DNA from: DATLNF01 sp963765815
Lineage (GTDB): Bacteria; Actinomycetota; Actinomycetes; BP-191
Length of the DNA: 64,000 bases
NCBI GenBank assembly: GCA_963765815.1
Contig: CAVXXT010000001.1
Location: 186,001 to 250,000, forward strand
Direction: 5' to 3'
Shown here piece by piece: positions 55,355 to 64,000 of this stretch. Both the position numbers and the translations under genes were made by a program. Position 1 is the stretch's first letter, and the number at the start of each line of letters is the position of its first letter. The notes under the pieces are model-generated. The model saw only the letters and a program-made list of their open reading frames with translations. It was not told the DNA's origin and did not search any database.

Positions 55355-56761
55355 ATGACCACCGACGCGCAGTCGTTCCACATGACGCCCGAGGAGTTCC
55401 GTCGGCACGCCCACGAGGCCGTCGACTGGGTCGCCGACTACCTCGCCCGCATCGACACGTTCCCGGTGCTCTCGACGGTGTCGCCAGGTGACATCCGCGC
55501 CGCGCTGCCGGCCGCGCCGCCCGAGCGAGGTGAGCCGTTCGCCGACCTGCTCGCCGACCTCGACCGGGTGATCCTCCCGGGAATCACGCACTGGCAGTCG
55601 CCCGGCTTCCACGCTTTCTTCCCTGGCAACTCCTCCGGCCCGTCCGTCATCGGCGAGCTGCTCTCAGCGGGGCTCGGCGTGCAGGGGATGCTCTGGGCGA
55701 CCAGCCCGGCCTGCACCGAGCTCGAGACGCACGTCCTCGACTGGCTCGCCCAGATGCTCGACCTCCCGCCGCAGTTCCACTCGACCGGCACCGGTGGAGG
55801 GGTCATCCAGGACTCCGCCTCGAGTGCGACGCTCTGCGCGCTGATCGCGGCGCGCGAACGCGCCGGCGGCGACCCGCGTCGGGTGACGGCGTACACCTCG
55901 ACGCAGGCGCACTCGTCGGTGGAGAAGGCGGTGCGCATCGCCGGGCTCGACCCCGCGCTGCTGCGGCTCGTCGACGTCGACGACGCCTTCGCGATGCGCC
56001 CCGACTCGCTGGCCGCGTCGATGGCCGCCGACCGCGCCGCCGGGCTGCACCCGGCGTTCGTCGTGGCCACCGTCGGCACCACCTCGTCCAACGCGATGGA
56101 CCCGGTGCGCGCGATCGGCGAGATCGCCCGCGAGCACGGTGCCTGGTTGCACGTCGACGCGGCGATGAGCGGCACGGCCGCGATCTGCCCCGAGTTCCGC
56201 GGTCTCCAGGACGGACTGGAGGTGGCCGACAGCTACGCGTTCAACCCGCACAAGTGGATGTTCGTGAACTTCGACTGCGACGCGTTCTACGTCGCCGACC
56301 GGGCCGCCCTGATCTCCGCGCTGAGCGTCGTGCCGGAGTACTTGCGCAACGCCGCCTCCGACGCCGGTGCGGTCATCGACTACCGCGACTGGCAGATCCC
56401 GCTCGGCCGCCGGTTCCGAGCGCTGAAGCTCTGGGCGGTGATCCGGCACTACGGCGTCGAGGGGCTGCAGCACCACGTCCGCGAGCACGTGGCCCTGACC
56501 CAGGAGCTGGCCGGGTGGGTGCGTGAGCATCCACGGCTCGAGGTCTCGGCCCCGCACCCGCTCAACCTGCTCTGCCTGCGCCACGTCGAAGGCGACGAGG
56601 CGACCGAGCGGCTGCGCGATGCCGTGAACGGGTCCGGCGAGGCCTACGTGACCATGACCCGGCTCGACGACCGGGTGGCGCTGCGGGTCTGCGTCGGAGC
56701 CCAGCGGACCGAGGCGCGGCATGTCAGGCGACTCTGGGAGCTGCTCAGCGCAAGCGCCTGA
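55355..56761 (+). CDS. Group II PLP-dependent aromatic-L-amino-acid decarboxylase family protein
   Basis: This 468-residue member of the DDC/AADC family decarboxylates aromatic amino acids or relatives. Visible landmarks are H-W-Q-S-P-G-F-H-A-F-F-P, A-C-T-E-L-E-T-H-V-L-D-W, G-G-G-V-I-Q-D-S-A-S, A-H-S-S-V-E-K-A, the Asp of H-V-D-A-A, and the PLP lysine in F-N-P-H-K-W-M-F-V-N-F-D-C. The Asn-Pro-His-Lys-Trp motif is diagnostic. ATG 55355 is the first start with a family-like N-terminus (M-T-P-E-E-F-R-R-H). It stands alone; the exact substrate (Trp, Tyr, DOPA or Phe) cannot be told. Confidence 0.9.
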   Translation: MTTDAQSFHMTPEEFRRHAHEAVDWVADYLARIDTFPVLSTVSPGDIRAALPAAPPERGEPFADLLADLDRVILPGITHWQSPGFHAFFPGNSSGPSVIGELLSAGLGVQGMLWATSPACTELETHVLDWLAQMLDLPPQFHSTGTGGGVIQDSASSATLCALIAARERAGGDPRRVTAYTSTQAHSSVEKAVRIAGLDPALLRLVDVDDAFAMRPDSLAASMAADRAAGLHPAFVVATVGTTSSNAMDPVRAIGEIAREHGAWLHVDAAMSGTAAICPEFRGLQDGLEVADSYAFNPHKWMFVNFDCDAFYVADRAALISALSVVPEYLRNAASDAGAVIDYRDWQIPLGRRFRALKLWAVIRHYGVEGLQHHVREHVALTQELAGWVREHPRLEVSAPHPLNLLCLRHVEGDEATERLRDAVNGSGEAYVTMTRLDDRVALRVCVGAQRTEARHVRRLWELLSASA

Positions 56762-56887
56762 TCGCCGGAGTCCCGGGGGTCCATCCGGCCCTGTCCGACG
56801 CCGGACCGGCAGGGGTACGGTGACCGTGGGCTCGCTCGGGGGGAGCCTGGCGGACCCCAGATCCTCCAGTCGACGTCAGGAGTTCCC

Positions 56888-57487
56888 GTGCGAGCAGCGG
56901 TTGCAGTGCGCGAGGCGCGGCCCGAGGACATGCCGGACCTGCTCGACCTGTGGCGCGAGCTGCGCGAGCACACGCCGCGCCGTACCGGCCGGGCGCCCGA
57001 CGCGCTGGCGGCGACGGAGGCGCGCTACACCGAGGCGATGCGCAACCCCGGCTGCCGTCTCGTCGTCGCCGAGTGCGGTGGCGAGCTGATCGGGATGGTG
57101 CTGCTCTGCGTCGGGTCCGCGACGAGCATCGTCGACACGCCCGCTGTCGAGATGACGCACATGGTCGTCTCCAGCCGGCACCGCCGGCTGGGGGCCGGCA
57201 AGGCCTTGGTAGCGGCGGCCGCGGCGTATGCCGAGGACCTCGGGCTCGACCAGGTCGTGACGAGCGCGCGACCGCAGGACCGCGAGGCCAACCGCTTCTA
57301 CGCCCGGCTCGGCTTCGGCCCGGTGGTCGTGCGACGGGTCGCGAGCGTCAGCGCGCTGCGGCGCCAGCTGTCCGGGATCGACGGCCGGGCCGCCCTGCTC
57401 CGACGGGAGATCCGCGTGCCGCGCGGCACCGCGCTGCGCCGTGTGCGCAAGCCGGTCGCGATCGTCGGCGACGACCGCGAGCGGTAG
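56888..57487 (+). CDS. GNAT-family N-acetyltransferase
   Basis: This 199-residue protein has a GNAT domain in residues ~3-150: A-V-R-E-A-R-P-E-D-M-P-D-L-L at the start, V-E-M-T-H-M-V-V-S-S-R-H-R-R-L-G-A-G-K-A-L (acetyl-CoA-binding motif A, R-x-x-G-x-G/A-like), then A-N-R-F-Y-A-R-L-G-F. A ~45-residue basic tail follows. GTG 56888 is preceded by CAGGAG. The acceptor is unknown. It is convergent with the thioesterase gene, six bases apart. Confidence 0.85.
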   Translation: MRAAVAVREARPEDMPDLLDLWRELREHTPRRTGRAPDALAATEARYTEAMRNPGCRLVVAECGGELIGMVLLCVGSATSIVDTPAVEMTHMVVSSRHRRLGAGKALVAAAAAYAEDLGLDQVVTSARPQDREANRFYARLGFGPVVVRRVASVSALRRQLSGIDGRAALLRREIRVPRGTALRRVRKPVAIVGDDRER

Positions 57488-57493
57488 ACCTCG

Positions 57494-57925
57494 CTAGGGG
57501 GTCTCCCGCAGTGCGCAGGTGACCCGCGCGGTGCAGATCAGCTTGCCCGCCTCGTCGGTGATCTCGACCGCCCACGACGACATCGTCCGCCCGTGCCGCA
57601 GGGGAGTCGCGACCCCTCGCACCCGCCCTTCGCTCGCCGACCGGTGGTGGCTCGCGTTGATCTCGATGCCGAGTGCGACGCGGTCCGGCCAGGCGTTGAG
57701 CGCCGCCCCCATCGAGGCGAGCGTCTCGGCGAGGACGCAGGACGCCCCGCCGTGCAGCAGGCCATAGGGCTGGCGGTTGCCCTCGACCGGCATCGTCGCC
57801 CTCGAGCCGGTCCTTCGTGACCGATGTGAACTCGATGCCCATGCGGTCGACCAGGCTGCCCTGGCCGGAACTCATCATCAGGTCGAGCAGCTCGCTGGGG
57901 TCTGCTCGGCCGCTGGGTCCGTCAT
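57494..57925 (-). CDS. PaaI-family hotdog-fold thioesterase (two frameshifts)
   Basis: This hotdog-fold acyl-CoA thioesterase-like protein of 143 corrected residues reads M-G-I-E-F-T-S, then M-P-V-E-G-N-R-Q-P-Y-G-L-L-H-G-G-A-S-C-V-L-A-E-T-L-A (the H-G-G active-site loop), I-N-A-S-H-H-R-S and W-A-V-E-I-T-D-E-A-G-K. A base is missing near 57896 and one is extra near 57800 (plus coordinates). ATG 57925 gives M-T-D-P-A-A-E-Q-T-P. It diverges from polA by 49 bases, as in many actinobacteria, where this gene lies next to polA. Confidence 0.85.
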
Positions 57926-57974
57926 GCCGTCACTCTAGGATGAGACCCATGCGAGCAGCCCCCGGCAGCACCCG

Positions 57975-60683
57975 GTGACCGACGAGCGGCTGCTCCTCCT
58001 CGACGGCCACTCGCTGGCCTACCGCGCGTTCTTCGCGCTGCCGGTCGAGAACTTCTCGACGACGACCGGGCAGCCGACCAACGCGGTGTACGGCTTCACG
58101 TCGATGCTCATCAACGTCATCCGCGACGAGCAGCCGACCCACATCGCGGTCTGCTTCGACCTGTCCGCGCCGACCTTCCGGCACGAGGCCTACGCCGAGT
58201 ACAAAGCGACCCGGTCGGAGACGCCGCACGACTTCCGCGGCCAGGTGTCGCTGGTCAAGGAGGTGCTCGAGGCGCTGCGCATCCCGATGCTCGAGGCTGC
58301 GCGGCTTCGAGGCGGACGACGTCATCGCGACGCTCGCGACGCAGGCGAGTGCGCAGCGACATGGACGTCCTGATCGTCACCGGCGACCGCGACGCCTACC
58401 AGCTGGTCGACGAGCACGTCACCGTCGCTGATGACGCGCGCAAGGGCATCAGCGACATGACGCGCTTCACGCCGGAGGAGGTGATGGCCAAGTACGGCCT
58501 CACCCCGGCGCAGTACCCCGACTTCGCGGCCCTGCGCGGCGACCCGAGCGACAACCTGCCCGGCGTACCCGGGGTGGGGGAGAAGACCGCGATCAAGCTG
58601 GTGCAGCAGTTCGGCGACGCTCGGCGCAGCTGTGCGACCGCGTGGACGAGATCCCCGGCAAGGTCGGCGACAGCGTCCGCGAGCACCTCGCCAACGTCAT
58701 GCGCAACCGCGCCGCTGACCGAGCTGCGCCGCGACGTGCCCGCTCGCTGTCGGTCCGGCCGACCTGAACATGGGCCAGCTGGGACCGCGACGAGGTGCAC
58801 AAGGTCTTCGACGACCTGCAGTTCAAGGTGCTGCGCGAGCGGCTCTTCGCCACGCTGTCGGCGGTCGAGCCCGAGGCCGACGAGGGCTTCGACGTCGCGG
58901 CGCGCGTCCTGGCCAGCGGCGAGCTCAGCGGCTGGCTCGAGTCGCTGCCGGCGGGCACTCGCGTCGGGCTGCACCTGCGCGGCACCTGGGGCCGCGGCAC
59001 CGGCGACCCGCACGGGCTCGCGTTCGCCGATCGGAGAACGGCGAGGGTGCCTACCTGCACCTCGCGTCGCTGGACGCCGACGAGGAGTCGGCGCTGGCGG
59101 CGTGGCTCGCCGACGCGCCATGCCCAAGGCGGTGCACGACATGAAGGGCCCGATGCTGGCGCTCAGCCGCGCGCGGCTTGGAGCTCGCACGGCGTGACCA
59201 GCGACACCGCGCTCGCGGCGTACCTCGCGCTGCCCGGTCAGCGCAGCTTCGACCTGGCCGACCTCGCGCTGCGCTACCTGCGCCGCGAGCTGCGCACCGA
59301 GGTCGCCGACGACGGCCAGCTCGCGCTCGACGGCACCGGACGACGAGGACGCCGAGGCCAACGACGCGGTGCTGCGCGCGCGGGCGGTCGCCGAGCTCGC
59401 GGCGTCGCTCGACGCCGACCTCGAGCGGCGCAGTGGCAGCGCGGCTGCTGCGCGACGTCGAGCTGCCGCTGGTGCGCGTCCTCGATGGAGATGGAGCGCA
59501 CCGGCATCGCCGTCGACACGCGACCACCTGGCGATGCTGCAGTCGCGGCTGTCGGCGAAGGTGAAGCAGGTCAGCGACGAGGCCTACGCGAGCATCGGCC
59601 ACGAGTTCAACCTCGGCTCGCCCAAGCAGCTGCAGCGATGCTCTTCGACGAGCTCGGCCTGCCGAAGACGAAGAAGATCAAGACCGGCTACACGACCGAC
59701 GCGGACGCGATCCAGTGGCTGGCGCAGCAGAGCGACCACCCGCTGCTCGGCCACCTGCTGCGGCACCGCGACGTCTCGCGCCTGCTGACCACCGTCGAGA
59801 AGCAGCTGCTGCCGATGGTCGACGACCACGGACGCATCCACACGACGTACGAGCAGATGGTCGCGGCCACCGGCCGCCTGTCGAGCACCGACCCCAACCT
59901 GCAGAACATCCCGATCCGCACGGCGGAGGGGCGGGAGATCCGGCAGGCGTTCGTGGTCGGCGTCGCCGACGACGGCGTCTCGTATGAATCTTTGATGACA
60001 GCTGATTACAGCCAGATCGAGATGCGCATCCTCGCCCACCTGTCCGAGGACGTCGGCCTGCTCGACGCCTTCGCCAGCGGCGAGGACCTGCACACCACCA
60101 CCGCCTCGCGGGTGTTCGACGTGCCGCCCGACCGGGTCGACCCGGAGCTGCGCCGGCGGATCAAGGCGATGAGCTACGGCCTCGCCTACGGCCTGTCGGC
60201 GTTCGGCCTCGCCCAGCAGCTGCAGATCACGCCCGACGAGGCGAAGGAGCAGATGTCGGCGTACTTCGAGCGCTTCGGCGGGGTGCGTGACTACCTGCAC
60301 GACGTCGTGGAAAAGGCTCGCGGCGACGGCTACACGGAGACCATCCTGGGTCGGCGGAGATACCTGCCAGACCTCGTCAGCGACAACTCGCAGCGCCGGC
60401 AGATGGCCGAGCGGATGGCGCTCAACGCGCCGATCCAGGGGTCGGCGGCGGACATCATCAAGCTGGCCATGCTCGGCGTCGACCGTGCGCTGACGGCCGA
60501 AGGTATGCGCTCCCGCCTGCTGCTGCAGGTGCACGACGAGCTGGTGCTCGAGGTCGCCCCGGGGGAGCGCGAGTCGCTCGAGCGCCTCGTCCGTCGCGAG
60601 ATGGCCGACGCCTACCCGCTGTCAGCCGCGCTCGAGGTGTCAGCGTGGGCATCGGCCGCACCTGGGACGACGCCGGCCACTGA
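57975..60683 (+). CDS. polA: DNA polymerase I (about sixteen frameshifts in this sequence)
   Basis: PolA processes Okazaki fragments and repairs DNA. The 5'-nuclease domain begins L-L-L-L-D-G-H-S-L-A-Y-R-A-F-F-A and includes E-A-D-D-V-I-A-T-L-A and G-D-P-S-D-N-L-P-G-V-P-G-V-G-E-K-T. The polymerase domain has T-A-D-Y-S-Q-I-E-M-R-I-L-A-H, the O-helix region R-R-R-I-K-A-M-S-Y-G-L-A-Y-G and Q-V-H-D-E-L-V-L-E. Between 58302 and 59640 about fifteen single-base shifts break it, and one more lies near 60648. After correction it is ~900 residues, the usual size, ending R-T-W-D-D-A-G-H. PolA is normally needed, so sequence error is likely. Confidence 0.93.
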
Positions 60684-60690
60684 CCCGGTG

Positions 60691-60891
60691 CTACGACCCG
60701 TAGCCGCAGTAGAGCGGGCGCTTCAGGTCGGCGTAGACCGTGCACGACGGGCCGCAGTGGCCGTCGAGGTCGCAGATGGGCACGGTGACGATCGGGTCGT
60801 CGTACGCCGCCGCAGCGGGACCGGCGGTGAGCCCGACAGCGACGAGGACTCCGGCGAGAACAGCGGTCGTGCGGCGCATGTGCACTCCCAT
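60691..60891 (-). CDS. Small secreted cysteine-containing protein
   Basis: This 66-residue protein (62 if ATG 60879 is used) has a clear signal peptide, M-R-R-T-T-A-V-L-A-G-V-L-V-A-V-G-L-T and cleavage near A-G-P-A-A-A-A. The ~35-residue mature part carries four cysteines (P-I-C-D-L-D-G-H-C-G-P-S-C and L-Y-C-G-Y), suggesting two disulfides. No family is recognised. It is convergent with polA and divergent from the next gene. Confidence 0.7.
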   Translation of the reverse strand: MGVHMRRTTAVLAGVLVAVGLTAGPAAAAYDDPIVTVPICDLDGHCGPSCTVYADLKRPLYCGYGS

Positions 60892-60953
60892 CTCTGGTGG
60901 CGATTCGCGGCAGTATGTCGCAGTCGTCCGGATCTGCGGCAGGGGGGTGCGTC

Positions 60954-61481
60954 GTGCGTCGCGTTCTCGTGGTCGGCGTGAGCGGCGCCGGCAAGACGAC
61001 TGTGTCCCGCGCGATCACGGCCGCGACCGGGCTCCCGCACATCGAGCTCGACGCGCTCTGGCACGACGAGGGCTGGACCAACCCGGGCGAGGCCGAGTTC
61101 GTCCGTAGGGTCGACGTCGCGACCGCCGGCGAGGAGTGGGTCGCCGACGGCAACTACGGCGCGGTCCGCGAGCTGCTGTGGTCGAGGGCGACCCACGTGG
61201 TGTGGCTCGACTACCCGCGGTGGGTCGGATCGGCCCGGGCGATCCGGCGGACCGCCGGCCGGCTGATCAGGCGTCCGGAGCTGTGGAACGGCAACCGGGA
61301 GCAGTGGCGCACCGTGCTGTCCGCCGAGCACCCGATCCGCTGGGGCTGGGGCAAGCACCCCGAGTACCGCGCGCGCTACTCCGCGATGTTCGCCGACCCG
61401 GCGTACGCCGAGGTCGTGAAGGTGCGGTTGCGCACACCGGCGGACGCGGCGCGGTGGCTACGCTCCCTGCATGGCCACTGA
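60954..61481 (+). CDS. P-loop kinase-like protein (adenylate-kinase-fold, FlaR/topology-modulation type)
   Basis: This 175-residue protein has an N-terminal Walker A V-V-G-V-S-G-A-G-K-T-T (residues ~6-15), then H-I-E-L-D-A-L-W-H and W-V-A-D-G-N-Y, and a Walker-B-like V-V-W-L-D-Y-P. That arrangement is seen in the small topology-modulation/FlaR group of nucleotide kinases. The substrate is unknown. GTG 60954 has GGGGGG seven bases upstream; the frame extends further, but earlier residues are not family-like. It overlaps the AlaX gene by 11 bases. Confidence 0.8.
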   Translation: MRRVLVVGVSGAGKTTVSRAITAATGLPHIELDALWHDEGWTNPGEAEFVRRVDVATAGEEWVADGNYGAVRELLWSRATHVVWLDYPRWVGSARAIRRTAGRLIRRPELWNGNREQWRTVLSAEHPIRWGWGKHPEYRARYSAMFADPAYAEVVKVRLRTPADAARWLRSLHGH

Positions 61482-62208
61482 CACCGATCACCACGGCCGC
61501 ACGCACCGGCTCGAGCTGGCTGACGCGACGCTGCGCGAGTGGGACGCGATCGTCCTCGACGCGACGGACGAAGGCGTCGTCCTCGATCGGAGCGCCTTCT
61601 ACCCGGGCGGCGGCGGGCAGCCCCCCGACCACGGCGTGCTGCTGTGGGGCGGCACGCAGAGCCGAGTCGTCGGGGTGCGCAAGGGTGACGACCTGCTGCT
61701 GCAGCTCGCCGAGGGAGAGCCGGTGCCGACCGTCGGCACGGCCGTGCGCGGTGCCGTCGAGGACGATCGGCGCACGGCGCTCATGCGGACGCACTCCGCG
61801 CTTCACCTGCTCGGTGGTGTGGTCTTCCGCGAGTTCGGCGCGCTCGTCACCGGCGGCAACATGGAGCCGCTCTCCGGCCGTCTCGACTTCGACCTGCCCG
61901 AGATCCCCGAGGGGTTCAAGGAGCGCATCGCCGAGCTGTGCGCTGCCGAGGTGCGTCAGGACCGGCCGATCGAGGTGCGCGTGCTCCCGCGCGACGAGGC
62001 CTTCCGTATCCCCGACATCATCCGCACGGCGACCAACTTGCTGCCGCCCGGCCTGACGGAGGTGCGGATCGTCGACATCGTCGGGCTCGACGCGCAGGCC
62101 GACGGCGGCACGCACGTCGCATCGACCGCGCACATCGGCCCGATCGAGGTCGTGAAGGTGGAGAGCAAAGGCAAGGCCAACCGCCGGCTGCGGGTTGCCC
62201 TCCGCTGA
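61471..62208 (+). CDS. Alanyl-tRNA editing protein (AlaX-type)
   Basis: This is a stand-alone editing domain related to the AlaRS C-terminal half; it hydrolyses mischarged Ser- or Gly-tRNA-Ala. The 245-residue protein has the N-terminal segment F-Y-P-G-G-G-G-Q-P-P-D-H, the zinc motif R-T-H-S-A-L-H-L-L (H-x3-H), and D-G-G-T-H-V-A-S-T near residue 210, in which the usual Cys of CGGTH is Asp. That change is seen in some AlaX proteins. ATG 61471 gives M-A-T-D-T-D-H-H-G-R-T. It overlaps the upstream gene, so coupling is likely. Confidence 0.88.
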   Translation: MATDTDHHGRTHRLELADATLREWDAIVLDATDEGVVLDRSAFYPGGGGQPPDHGVLLWGGTQSRVVGVRKGDDLLLQLAEGEPVPTVGTAVRGAVEDDRRTALMRTHSALHLLGGVVFREFGALVTGGNMEPLSGRLDFDLPEIPEGFKERIAELCAAEVRQDRPIEVRVLPRDEAFRIPDIIRTATNLLPPGLTEVRIVDIVGLDAQADGGTHVASTAHIGPIEVVKVESKGKANRRLRVALR

Positions 62209-62214
62209 GCGCTG

Positions 62215-62637
62215 TCAGCTCGGGCAGTTCGACACGTCCGGCGACGTCTCCGACACGCGGCCCGCTGTCGACGAGAACCAGGCGACGACCCCCGTCGCGG
62301 TGTGCGACGCCATCGCGCAGTAGGCCGCGCTCCCGGCGGTGACGTAGACCGTGATCTGCAGGTTCGACACCCCCGACGACCGCGCGAATCCTTCGGCGGC
62401 CAGCGCGCTCTCGTCCGACGCGTAGGTGCCGTTGTCCACGAAGTAGGCCTCCTGCGCGGACGACACGCTGCGCAGGTCGGACAGCAGCGTCGCGCGCTGG
62501 GCCTTGGACTTCTGGCCGAGGAACGCGGGGAGCGCGATCGCCGCGAGGATGCCGAGGATGACGATGACGGTGAGCAGCTCGACAAGGGTGAAGCCCTCGT
62601 CAGCCGGGTGGTTCGCTCGGCGCAGTCGCGTTCTCAT
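62215..62637 (-). CDS. Type IV pilin / prepilin-like protein
   Basis: This 140-residue protein has a type III (prepilin peptidase) signal: a short basic leader R-T-R-L-R-R-A-N-H-P-A-D-E-G, cleavage before F-T-L-V-E-L-L-T-V-I-V-I-L-G-I-L, and the conserved Glu5. The rest is a small globular head with two cysteines near the end (Y-C-A-M, N-C-P-S). It could be a pilin or a type II-like pseudopilin. No pil assembly genes are nearby, so its machinery must be elsewhere. Confidence 0.9.
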   Translation of the reverse strand: MRTRLRRANHPADEGFTLVELLTVIVILGILAAIALPAFLGQKSKAQRATLLSDLRSVSSAQEAYFVDNGTYASDESALAAEGFARSSGVSNLQITVYVTAGSAAYCAMASHTATGVVAWFSSTAGRVSETSPDVSNCPS

Positions 62638-62688
62638 AGAGAGATGGTCGTCGCTACGCGCCGCGCCGATGTCACCCGTTCCGGTGAA

Positions 62689-63495
62689 TCACCTCTGCGG
62701 TTTTGTGGTGACCCATACCGTCGTGCCCGGCACCAGCGCGCCGCGCAGCCCGCTCCACTGGGCGTACGACGACTTGTGACCGTCGGGCCACTCCGGCTCG
62801 ACGACGTCGATCACGCGCAGGCCGGCGCCCACCACCTCGCGCACCCGGTCGCCGAAGGTGCGGTGGTGCTCGACGTACGTCGCCCGCCCGGTCTCGTCCG
62901 CCTCGACGTACGCCCGGCGGTCGAAGTAGGAGGTCTCCACCGTCAGCCCGTCCGGCCCCGGGTCGTCCGGGAAGCACCAGCGGACCGGGTGACTCACCGA
63001 GAACACCCAGCGGCCGCCCGGCCGCAAGACCCGGGCGACCTCCCGCATGACCGCCGCGCTGTCGGCGACGAAGGGCACCGCGCCGTACGCCGAGCACGCG
63101 ATGTCGAAGGAGCTGTCGCGGAACGGCAGCGTGGTCGCGTCCGCCTGGACGACCGGCACCGTCGTGCCGCCGGCCGCGTCGAGGCCGAGCGAGTGCGCCA
63201 GCTGCGCCGCCGACAGGTCGACGCCGACCACCCGCGCGCCGCGCGCCTGCAGCCACCGCGAGCACTGCCCCGCGCCGCAGCCCACCTCGAGCACGTCCCG
63301 CCCGCCGACGTCGCCGAGCAGCCCCGCGGAGTCCTCGGTCAGCCCCTCCGGGCACCACAGGAAGCTGGCGGCGCCGAGGTCGGCCGCGTGCTCGTCCTGG
63401 TACGACGTCGCGTGGAAGTCCCACCACGCGCGCAGCGCGACCCGGGTCTCGTCCTCGCCGGCCGCCCGGCGCTCGACGTGGTCGGTACCCGGCAT
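62689..63495 (-). CDS. Class I SAM-dependent methyltransferase
   Basis: This 268-residue methyltransferase has motif I D-V-L-E-V-G-C-G-A-G-Q-C-S-R-W-L (near residue 75), the acidic ribose-binding V-V-G-V-D-L-S, Q-A-D-A-T-T-L-P-F-R, and V-L-R-P-G-G-R-W-V-F-S-V-S-H-P. The N-terminal W-W-D-F-H-A-T-S-Y resembles the UbiE/small-molecule methyltransferase group. The substrate is unknown. ATG 63495 is preferred; a GTG 18 bases earlier is possible. It diverges from rpsA. Confidence 0.85.
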   Translation of the reverse strand: MPGTDHVERRAAGEDETRVALRAWWDFHATSYQDEHAADLGAASFLWCPEGLTEDSAGLLGDVGGRDVLEVGCGAGQCSRWLQARGARVVGVDLSAAQLAHSLGLDAAGGTTVPVVQADATTLPFRDSSFDIACSAYGAVPFVADSAAVMREVARVLRPGGRWVFSVSHPVRWCFPDDPGPDGLTVETSYFDRRAYVEADETGRATYVEHHRTFGDRVREVVGAGLRVIDVVEPEWPDGHKSSYAQWSGLRGALVPGTTVWVTTKPQR

Positions 63496-63531
63496 GACCC
63501 CGTCCGCCACCGCGTGCCCCGTTCGCCTCGA

Positions 63532-63561
63532 TTGACCGGCTGTTGCGCCGCCCCGTATCCT
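63532..63561 (+). promoter_or_regulatory. Putative promoter of rpsA
   Basis: TTGACC (63532-63537) and TATCCT (63556-63561) are separated by 18 bases, a good sigma-A-type match. It lies about 170 bases upstream of the rpsA GTG, leaving a long leader (to 63731) with no recognised structure. Confidence 0.6.
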
Positions 63562-63731
63562 CGCGGAAGCGCGACGGGCCTGCGCACGCCTCACCGGAGC
63601 AGGCTCGCCCTCGTCACAAATCGTCTTTCGGCTACTACGAGACCGTCCCTACGACTCCTCGTCCACCGTCTACGGCTTACGACGAACAGGCCCGCAGCGC
63701 ATCGTCGACCCGTAGCCGGAGCCATCTACCC

Positions 63732-64000
63732 GTGACCGCCACCACCGCCGAGCCCACCACCGCGTCGCCCGACGAGCCGCCGAAGCACGTGACCCCGCAG
63801 GTCGCGATCAACGACGTCGGGGACATGCAGGCGTTCATCGACGCCATCGACTCCACGATCAAGTACTTCAACGACGGCGACATCGTCGAGGGAGTCATCG
63901 TCAAGGTCGACCGCGACGAGGTGCTGCTCGACATCGGCTACAAGACCGAGGGCGTCATCCCGTCCCGCGAGCTGTCCATCAAGCACGACGTGGACCCGTT
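63732..64000 (+). CDS. rpsA: 30S ribosomal protein S1, N-terminal part (3' truncated)
   Basis: S1 binds mRNA on the small ribosomal subunit. Only the first ~89 residues are in the window: an unconserved acidic leader (T-A-T-T-A-E-P-T-T), then V-A-I-N-D-V-G-D-M-Q-A-F-I-D-A-I-D-S-T-I-K-Y-F-N-D-G-D-I-V and the first S1 (OB-fold) domain, V-E-G-V-I-V-K-V-D-R-D-E-V-L-L-D-I-G-Y-K-T-E-G-V-I-P. That start closely follows the actinobacterial S1 pattern. GTG 63732 is chosen because it gives this N-terminus. polA-rpsA proximity is conserved. Confidence 0.96.
   Translation, partial: MTATTAEPTTASPDEPPKHVTPQVAINDVGDMQAFIDAIDSTIKYFNDGDIVEGVIVKVDRDEVLLDIGYKTEGVIPSRELSIKHDVDP

Noticed and set aside
55092..55358. 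Plus-strand ORF upstream of the decarboxylase gene
   Set aside because: Low complexity, weak codon bias and overlap with the presumed promoter and leader; no ribosome-binding site.

Overview
The window is high-GC DNA from an actinobacterium. Nearly every gene is G/C-rich at third codon positions, GTG starts are common, and successive genes overlap as GTGA or ATGA. The gene order is the conserved actinobacterial chromosome backbone: division and cell-wall genes, then ileS-lspA-rluD-dnaE, then his, trp, lgt, an ANTAR regulator, polA and rpsA. The same blocks occur in Mycobacterium tuberculosis. The genus cannot be fixed from the sequence alone.

Layout. (1) 1-7.1 kb: end of murC, murB, ftsQ, a small unknown gene, ftsZ, pgeF, yggS, sepF, yggT and divIVA/wag31, which make precursors for and organise the septum and growing pole. 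(2) 7.2-17.6 kb: a membrane protein with two Ada-like zinc motifs, a repeat and terminator region, ileS behind a T-box leader (minus strand), a DksA/TraR protein with a histone-H1-like tail, lspA, rluD, an unknown membrane protein, a DUF1206 protein and crcB/fluC. (3) 17.7-26.7 kb: dnaE, a glyoxalase-fold protein, an amidohydrolase, a lipoprotein, an ABC transporter pair and a LON-domain protein. (4) 26.8-32.1 kb: hisD-hisC-hisB-small membrane ORF-hisH-hisA(priA)-hisF. (5) 32.2-40.3 kb: an accessory block between hisF and hisI, with a DUF222-HNH nuclease, a SpoIIE-type phosphatase (the two diverge around a perfect LexA-type operator), a DUF4242 protein, a PAP2 phosphatase and a heterodimeric ABC exporter. 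(6) 40.3-48.6 kb: hisI, trpE, a trp-associated membrane protein, a PhoX-like protein, trpC, trpB, trpA, a VIT1/CCC1 transporter and lgt. (7) 48.6-55 kb: tRNA-Leu(CAA), a PdtaR-like ANTAR regulator and a complete branched-chain amino-acid ABC transporter (livJ-H-M-G-F). (8) 55.3-64 kb: an aromatic amino-acid decarboxylase-like enzyme, a GNAT, a PaaI thioesterase, polA, a small secreted protein, a P-loop kinase-like protein, AlaX, an orphan pilin, a methyltransferase and the start of rpsA.

The most striking anomaly is about 45 single-base frameshifts, found by hand, that break otherwise well-conserved genes (hisC, hisB, hisH, hisA, hisF, an ABC exporter half, hisI, trpE, livJ, livH, paaI, polA, end of dnaE). 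They are clustered, and about 35 of 45 are extra bases. Removing or adding one base each time restores the family sequence and usual length. Because polA and dnaE are hit and no substitutions or stops accumulate, local consensus error is the likeliest cause. Such genes are listed as whole loci with the breaks noted.

No CRISPR array, prophage, integrase, transposase or recognisable defence island is visible. The best candidates for real novelty are the LexA-box-controlled divergent HNH/SpoIIE pair, the palindromic repeats (8.1-8.3 kb and the 3' end of lgt), the lysine/alanine-tailed proteins, and the canonical/degenerate ABC exporter.
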